DNA from: an uncultured Paracoccaceae bacterium
GTDB taxonomy: Bacteria; Pseudomonadota; Alphaproteobacteria; Rhodobacterales; Rhodobacteraceae
Assembly (NCBI GenBank): GCA_937900975.1
Contig: CALCPC010000624.1
Location: 1-9,641, forward strand
DNA length: 9,641 nucleotides
Direction of reading: 5' to 3'
Shown: one piece after another, positions 6,648 to 9,641 of the stretch
Layout: each line of letters opens with the position of its first letter
Position numbering within the stretch: position 1 is the first letter of the stretch
Made by a program: the position numbers and the translations under genes
Notes under the pieces: generated by a model
The model's database searches: none
Seen by the model: the letters and a program-made list of their open reading frames with translations, nothing else
Told to the model about the DNA's origin: nothing

Positions 6648-7567
6648 CGCACCGGCGCGCAGCGCCCCGCCCACCCGGGCAATTCTGCGATATGCTTGGG
6701 GTTTCGGATCTGCCAGCGGCGGTGCAGCCAATAGTATTGCTCAGGCCGCGCCGCTACGCGGCGGGCCAGGCTGTGGTTGACCGCTGTCATCATCTCGGCC
6801 GGTGTTGAGGGGGGGATCGGCGGCTCAACTTCAAAATGGATCGTTTCAAGATCGGCATCGCGCCAGGCATAGGCGGGCAAAAGCGGCAGCTTGAACTTCA
6901 GCGCCAGCTCTGCCGCCAGCAAAGCGGTGGGCGCGGGCCTGCCGAGAAAGGGCAACAGAACGCCCTCGTCGATTTTCTGGTCGTGCATGATCCCCAGGGT
7001 GCCGCCCTGGCTTAGGTGGCGGACAAGTCCGCGCGTGCCCTGCCGGCCCTTTGGGAACATCGGGCTGCCGAACGCCGCGTAGCGCGCGGTCAGAAACCGG
7101 TCGGAGAACGGGTTCTTCATCGGCCGGTAAAGCGCCGCGACGCTGCCGCCCCGCGCCTTAAGGAAGGCGCGCGTCGCCTCCCATTGTCCGAAATGGCCCG
7201 TCACCGACAACAGCCCGGTTCCATCGCGCTGGGCGGCCAAAACATGGTCAAGCCCGCCACCTTCCACCACGCGGATCTGCGGCGCGCGGGCCAGGAAATC
7301 CTGGGGATGCAGGATTTCAATCAGCGTGCGGCCAAGATTGTCGGCCATGCCGTCCAGGATCTCGGCCGCACGCGCGTCGGACAGAGTGGGGTCTATGTGG
7401 CGCAGATTGCCAAAGATACGCTGGCGCAGCGCGGGCGTGTTCCGCAAAAGACGGCGCACTAACCAGGCCGCGACGGCGCCCCGCTGCCGGTGCGCCAAAG
7501 GCGCTGTCGCGCTGGCCAAAAGCGGCAGCGGCAGATGCTCAAACCACTCCAGAAGCCGCCCGGCCAT
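6641..7567 (-). CDS. LpxL/HtrB-family lipid A biosynthesis acyltransferase
   Basis: A 308-residue inner-membrane-associated acyltransferase that adds a secondary acyl chain to a lipid A precursor. The catalytic HX4E motif is seen as HFGQWE (125-130). Other family landmarks are DNLGRTLIE (76-84), YRPMKNP (147-153), a DQK element (196-198) followed by LPFLGRPAPT (205-214), and the C-terminal YYWLHRRW (278-285). An N-terminal hydrophobic, membrane-attaching segment (about 12-40) is present. Length is typical. The ATG at 7567 has GGAAAG about 11 nt upstream. It lies 74 nt downstream of infC on the same strand and converges with the GMC gene; the stop codon overlaps the right end of the repeat at 6527-6647. 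Whether it acts as LpxL or LpxM, or on which acyl donor, cannot be told from sequence. No lesion seen. Confidence 0.9.
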   Translation of the reverse strand: MAGRLLEWFEHLPLPLLASATAPLAHRQRGAVAAWLVRRLLRNTPALRQRIFGNLRHIDPTLSDARAAEILDGMADNLGRTLIEILHPQDFLARAPQIRVVEGGGLDHVLAAQRDGTGLLSVTGHFGQWEATRAFLKARGGSVAALYRPMKNPFSDRFLTARYAAFGSPMFPKGRQGTRGLVRHLSQGGTLGIMHDQKIDEGVLLPFLGRPAPTALLAAELALKFKLPLLPAYAWRDADLETIHFEVEPPIPPSTPAEMMTAVNHSLARRVAARPEQYYWLHRRWQIRNPKHIAELPGWAGRCAPVRL

Positions 7568-7585
7568 GCGCTATCGCTTTCCGCA

Positions 7586-7614
7586 TTGCCGCGGGTCCCT
7601 GCCGAACGCGGCAA
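7586..7614 (-). promoter_or_regulatory. Competing hairpins between infC and the acyltransferase gene
   Basis: TTGCCGCG (7586-7593) pairs perfectly with CGCGGCAA (7607-7614), an 8-bp stem with a 13-nt loop. The same right arm can instead form TGCCG (7600-7604) with CGGCA (7609-7613) around a tetraloop. The two structures exclude one another. The first ends 28 nt after the infC stop, so it may act as a weak terminator or an attenuation/processing site. Confidence 0.4.
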
Positions 7615-7641
7615 GACACGCGGCCCGAACGCGCCCACTGA

Positions 7642-8187
7642 TCAGGTCTTCAGCGGGTTGATCATCATGACCATCTGGCGGCCTTCCATCTTGGGAATGG
7701 CCTCGACCTTGCCGATCTCTTCGGTGTCGCCGGCGACACGCTCCAACAAACGACGGCCCAGTTCCTGATGCGCCATTTCGCGGCCACGAAACCGCAGCGT
7801 CACCTTTACCTTATCGCCGTTGCCAAGAAACTTGGTCACGTTGCGCATCTTGACATCATAGTCATGGGTGTCCGTGTTCGGGCGGAACTTAACCTCCTTG
7901 ACTTCGATGATCTTTTGCTTTTTGCGCGCTTCGGCTTCTTTTTTCTGGGTCTCGTACTTAAATTTGCCGAAATCCATGATCTTGCAGACGGGAGGTGTCG
8001 CGTTGGGGGAGATTTCGACAAGGTCTAGACCCGCAGCCTCCGCCAAATCGCGCCCTCGGTCGGGCGTCACGACGCCGACATTCTCGCCATTAGGGCCAAT
8101 AAGGCGCACTTCGGGTGCGCGGATACGGTCGTTGTCTCGGGGTCCAGTGTCGCGCGGGGGCGGCGCGTGATGCGGTCTGCGGGCTAT
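7642..8187 (-). CDS. infC: Translation initiation factor IF-3, with non-standard AUA start
   Basis: IF-3 binds the 30S subunit, prevents premature 50S joining and checks the start codon/initiator tRNA pairing. From 8187 the product is 181 residues, the family norm. The N-terminal domain begins [11 protein letters not shown], then [20 protein letters not shown]; the family signature [15 protein letters not shown] leads into the basic linker and the C-terminal domain ([43 protein letters not shown]). The frame is open back to a TAG nine to ten codons upstream of 8187 and holds no ATG, GTG or TTG before GTG at 8109 (codon 27). Starting at 8109 would delete the conserved NDRIRAPE segment. ATA at 8187, with AAGGA about 10 nt upstream, fits best; ATC two codons earlier is the alternative. 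E. coli infC uses AUU for autoregulation, a known precedent. The usual rpmI-rplT neighbours are absent here. Confidence 0.95.
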   Translation of the reverse strand: MARRPHHAPPPRDTGPRDNDRIRAPEVRLIGPNGENVGVVTPDRGRDLAEAAGLDLVEISPNATPPVCKIMDFGKFKYETQKKEAEARKKQKIIEVKEVKFRPNTDTHDYDVKMRNVTKFLGNGDKVKVTLRFRGREMAHQELGRRLLERVAGDTEEIGKVEAIPKMEGRQMVMMINPLKT

Positions 8188-8205
8188 GGCGATCTCGTCC
8201 TTCTT

Positions 8206-8253
8206 CGATTGAACCTACCATCCAAATGGTGGTGCGAGAGTATAGTTCAACCG
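8206..8253 (-). promoter_or_regulatory. Putative infC promoter and leader inverted repeats
   Basis: On the minus strand TATACT (8244-8239) is a strong -10 hexamer about 50 nt before the infC start; the -35 region is poor (TTCCAA at 17-nt spacing). CGGTTGAAC (8253-8245) lies just upstream and its imperfect inverse, GTTCAATCG (8214-8206), just downstream. Between them ACCAT (8230-8226 on the minus strand) and ATGGT (8221-8217) form a 5-bp stem with a UUGG loop near the expected 5' end of the transcript. Confidence 0.45.
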
Positions 8254-8332
8254 AAGCAGAGTTGGAAGGCCCGACAACCCCCTTGAACAGAACGCGATCA
8301 AAGACGGTCCAATCCAGGCCGGGCCGTTCTAA

Positions 8333-8354
8333 GCGGGGCCGAGCCTAGGCCCGC
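8333..8354 (-). terminator. Hairpin immediately after the methyltransferase gene
   Basis: On the minus strand GCGGGCC (8354-8348) begins right after the TAG and pairs with GGCCCCGC (8340-8333) with one bulged base and a 7-nt loop. Only a short TT follows, so it is a weak intrinsic terminator candidate, supported by the separate promoter predicted for infC downstream. Confidence 0.45.
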
Positions 8355-9092
8355 CTATCGACGGCGGGCCAGCATCAAGTAGCCAAAGCGCATCGGGTTG
8401 GGGCCGTGGGCCACAATGTCAAACCCATGGGCCGACAGCGCGCGCATCATGAAGCCGCCGGTGAAAAGCCACCACCAAGGCCCGAAATTGGGCCGCCCCT
8501 CGGCATCGAAAAATGGCGCATCATTGGTCAAGCCACCGGCGTTGAAGGGCGCGTCCATACGGCCATAGATCTCTTCGTAATAGGCGACGATGATCCTGCG
8601 GGTGCGCTGGGTGAGATTGGGGATGAACACCGCCTGGTCGGGCGCCGTCTCCAACATGCCCTCGGCGTTTTTGATCCGCGGCGGCAGGGTAGAGCTGCCG
8701 AGGAACAAATACTCCCCCGTCACCGCCGTCAGATTGCCAAGAAACTGCAGCACGTCCGGCACATGGTACATCACGCCGGTACAGTGCACGACGTCGAACT
8801 TGCCCAATTGCTGCGGCGCGTCCGGCGCGCAGATGTTGACGATCTTTTTGCCATAGCCCGACACGCCCATCTGCTCGCAATGCTTATCGAAGGCGGGCCA
8901 AAGCGGAGAGTTTTCGTCCTGCATGTCGGCCATCGTCGCGGATTTGGCGCCGGCCTTCATCATCCGCGTCACCATCTCGCCCTTGGTGCCCCAAAGACCT
9001 CCGATATCGACGAAACTCTTGCCGGCAACCACCTGGCTCAGCGCGTCGGTTTTGTCGAGCGGCTCCATCGCTTCGGCGTATTTGTCAATCAT
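8355..9092 (-). CDS. Class I SAM-dependent methyltransferase, CmoB-like motif, substrate unknown
   Basis: A 245-residue protein with the Rossmann-type SAM-binding fold: motif I FVDIGGLWG (27-35), an acidic motif II around MADMQDE (54-60), motif IV region KFDVVHCTGVMYHVPD (98-113) and a beta-hairpin end. The GVMYHVPD stretch resembles GVLYH of CmoB-like and other Methyltransf-family enzymes, so a small-molecule, sugar or tRNA carboxymethyl-type substrate is possible, but no function can be assigned. The C-terminal half is rich in aromatic residues (GPWWWLFTGGFMMRAL, 204-219). ATG 9092 has GGAGGAG about 6 nt upstream; an in-frame TTG at 9107 overlaps that site and is rejected. It sits between thrS (upstream, 361 nt away) and infC, with a hairpin after its stop, so it is likely its own transcription unit. 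No lesion seen. Confidence 0.85.
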   Translation of the reverse strand: MIDKYAEAMEPLDKTDALSQVVAGKSFVDIGGLWGTKGEMVTRMMKAGAKSATMADMQDENSPLWPAFDKHCEQMGVSGYGKKIVNICAPDAPQQLGKFDVVHCTGVMYHVPDVLQFLGNLTAVTGEYLFLGSSTLPPRIKNAEGMLETAPDQAVFIPNLTQRTRRIIVAYYEEIYGRMDAPFNAGGLTNDAPFFDAEGRPNFGPWWWLFTGGFMMRALSAHGFDIVAHGPNPMRFGYLMLARRR

Positions 9093-9206
9093 AAAGGTCT
9101 CCTCCAACGGGCCGTCGGGTCGGTTTGGGCAAGGCGTTCACGCAAGTCGAACAAGATCGGCGCGCACCGGTCTGGCGCTGCCGCGGGGCAGCATGATATC
9201 CCGCGC

Positions 9207-9228
9207 AGGTCTTGGCAAGGTCTTGGCG
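9207..9228. repeat. Two copies of an 11-bp tandem repeat (AGGTCTTGGC core)
   Basis: AGGTCTTGGC occurs at 9207-9216 and 9218-9227, period 11. It differs by two bases from the 11-bp units found about 80 bp to the right, so both clusters seem related. Confidence 0.7.
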
Positions 9229-9285
9229 CTTTCCATGCGATTTCGGGGCCGATCGTGCCGGAAACCGCCACTTTTGCGCCCGGCC

Positions 9286-9327
9286 AGGGCCGGCAAGGGC
9301 CGGCAAGGGGTTGGCAAGGGGTTGGCA
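9286..9327. repeat. 10/11-bp tandem repeats: two AGGGCCGGCA then two AGGGGTTGGCA
   Basis: AGGGCCGGCA is found at 9286-9295 and 9296-9305; AGGGGTTGGCA at 9306-9316 and 9317-9327. All share the frame AGG..(T/C)(T/G)GGCA, and each variant is locally duplicated, which suggests stepwise duplication or a binding-site array. No CRISPR-like spacers are present. Confidence 0.8.
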
Positions 9328-9334
9328 AGCCGCT

Positions 9335-9354
9335 GTCGCGGCCACAGCCGCGAC
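9335..9354 (-). terminator. Strong hairpin downstream of thrS
   Basis: GTCGCGGC (9335-9342) and GCCGCGAC (9347-9354) make a perfect 8-bp stem with a 4-nt loop, 99 nt after the thrS stop codon. There is no U-run, so if it terminates thrS transcription it probably does so weakly or with Rho, or serves as a 3'-end stabiliser. Confidence 0.5.
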
Positions 9355-9453
9355 CCCGGGGCAGGGGAGCTTTGTCTTGTCGGGCCCCAGCCCCGTCTTC
9401 GGCCGCGCAGATCGGCGCCAGGCGTCAAAAGATGCAAGCCCGTCTTTTCCACG

Positions 9454-9641
9454 CTAGGGCGTGACCAGATCGGGTGGGCGGGCCTCTGTGGCCAAGTCTG
9501 CAACGGCCGCGCCCAGATCCAGAACCCGGGTCGCCTTTTCCCCCAGCCGCCGCATTGTGACGGTTCTGTCGGCAACCTCTTGCTTGCCGATGGCCAGGAT
9601 GACCGGCACTTTGCCCAAAGAGTGTTCGCGCACCTTGTAGT
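9454..9641 (-). CDS. thrS: Threonyl-tRNA synthetase, C-terminal end only
   Basis: The last 62 or so codons of a gene entering from the right edge. The frame reads [21 protein letters not shown], then [16 protein letters not shown], and ends PPDLVTP before TAG (9456-9454). This matches the C-terminal anticodon-binding domain of class II threonyl-tRNA synthetase, where KVREHS, KVPV and the RRLGEK stretch are characteristic. The enzyme charges tRNA-Thr in the cytoplasm. The start, the catalytic domain and the editing domain are outside the window. On the same strand as infC; in E. coli thrS is directly followed by infC, while here a methyltransferase and repeats lie between. Confidence 0.93.
   Translation of the reverse strand, partial: YKVREHSLGKVPVILAIGKQEVADRTVTMRRLGEKATRVLDLGAAVADLATEARPPDLVTP

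Larger units (their letters stand above)
9093..9453. other. Gene-free space between thrS and the methyltransferase gene
   Basis: This 361-nt stretch holds the methyltransferase ribosome-binding site at the left end, two clusters of short tandem repeats and a strong hairpin near thrS. No convincing coding sequence was seen: the reading frames crossing it are Pro/Arg/Ala-rich and lack family motifs. A convincing promoter for the methyltransferase was not found; TTGCCA with TATCAT (around 9213-9193 on the minus strand) has only about 14 nt spacing. Confidence 0.6.

Noticed and set aside
9105..9107. TTG start for the methyltransferase
   Set aside because: It overlaps the GGAGGAG site that serves the ATG at 9092.
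9138..9194. 18-residue open frame upstream of the methyltransferase on the minus strand (MLPRGSARPVRADL...)
   Set aside because: No ribosome-binding site stands out, composition is that of random GC-rich sequence and no leader-peptide feature is visible.
9286..9327. CRISPR array
   Set aside because: Repeats are only 10-11 bp, directly adjacent without spacers, and no cas gene is present.
8406..9464. 352-codon open frame on the plus strand
   Set aside because: It lies opposite the methyltransferase, which has a clear SAM-binding motif and ribosome-binding site; this frame is His/Arg-rich and runs through the repeat region.
9265..9640. Long minus-strand frame across the thrS end and the repeats (9138-9575)
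   Set aside because: The thrS frame in the same stretch has unmistakable C-terminal synthetase motifs; this one is an out-of-frame shadow continuing into repeat sequence.

Overview
The window looks like a chromosomal segment of an alphaproteobacterium, most likely a Rhodobacteraceae (Roseobacter-type) bacterium. This rests on the high GC content, the IF-3 sequence with its N-terminal [11 protein letters not shown] stretch and non-standard start codon, and the general flavour of the ABC importer and dehydrogenase proteins. No database search was possible, so the taxonomic call is inference from family recall.

Left two thirds (1-6445) is a carbohydrate/polyol catabolic locus built around a divergent promoter region at 3577-3727. 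On the minus strand runs an operon: an AldA-like aldehyde dehydrogenase (3576-2080), a YtfQ-like periplasmic sugar-binding protein (2039-1071) and a YtfR/RbsA-type double-domain sugar ABC ATPase (992 to beyond the left edge). On the plus strand run a LacI-family regulator (3728-4828) and, 3 nt later, an FAD-dependent GMC oxidoreductase (4832-6445). Imported substrate would be oxidised by the GMC enzyme to an aldehyde and by the dehydrogenase to an acid, under LacI control. A perfect 16-bp palindrome with extra half-sites lies between the two divergent units.

This locus appears damaged. The ABC ATPase has a frameshift between its two nucleotide-binding domains (about 349-356). The GMC gene has a single in-frame amber codon (5768-5770) and has lost the acidic residue that normally holds the FAD ribose. 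The aldehyde dehydrogenase has lost the NAD-binding KPSE motif. The regulator and the binding protein look intact. Either the pathway is decaying or the sequence carries errors there.

Right third (6641-9641) is housekeeping and runs entirely on the minus strand in the order thrS (3' end only), a class I methyltransferase, infC, and an LpxL/HtrB-type lipid A acyltransferase. infC has no AUG, GUG or UUG that would give a full-length protein; the best start is AUA at 8187, consistent with the IF-3 autoregulation known in other bacteria. The intergenic spaces hold terminator-like hairpins, a pair of mutually exclusive hairpins after infC, a possible small palindromic repeat element at 6527-6647, and two clusters of a 10/11-bp tandem repeat between thrS and the methyltransferase.

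I saw no tRNA or rRNA genes, CRISPR array, insertion-sequence transposase, phage gene or defence system. The most noteworthy points are the infC start, the multiple lesions in one catabolic locus, the LacI operator arrangement and the intergenic repeats.
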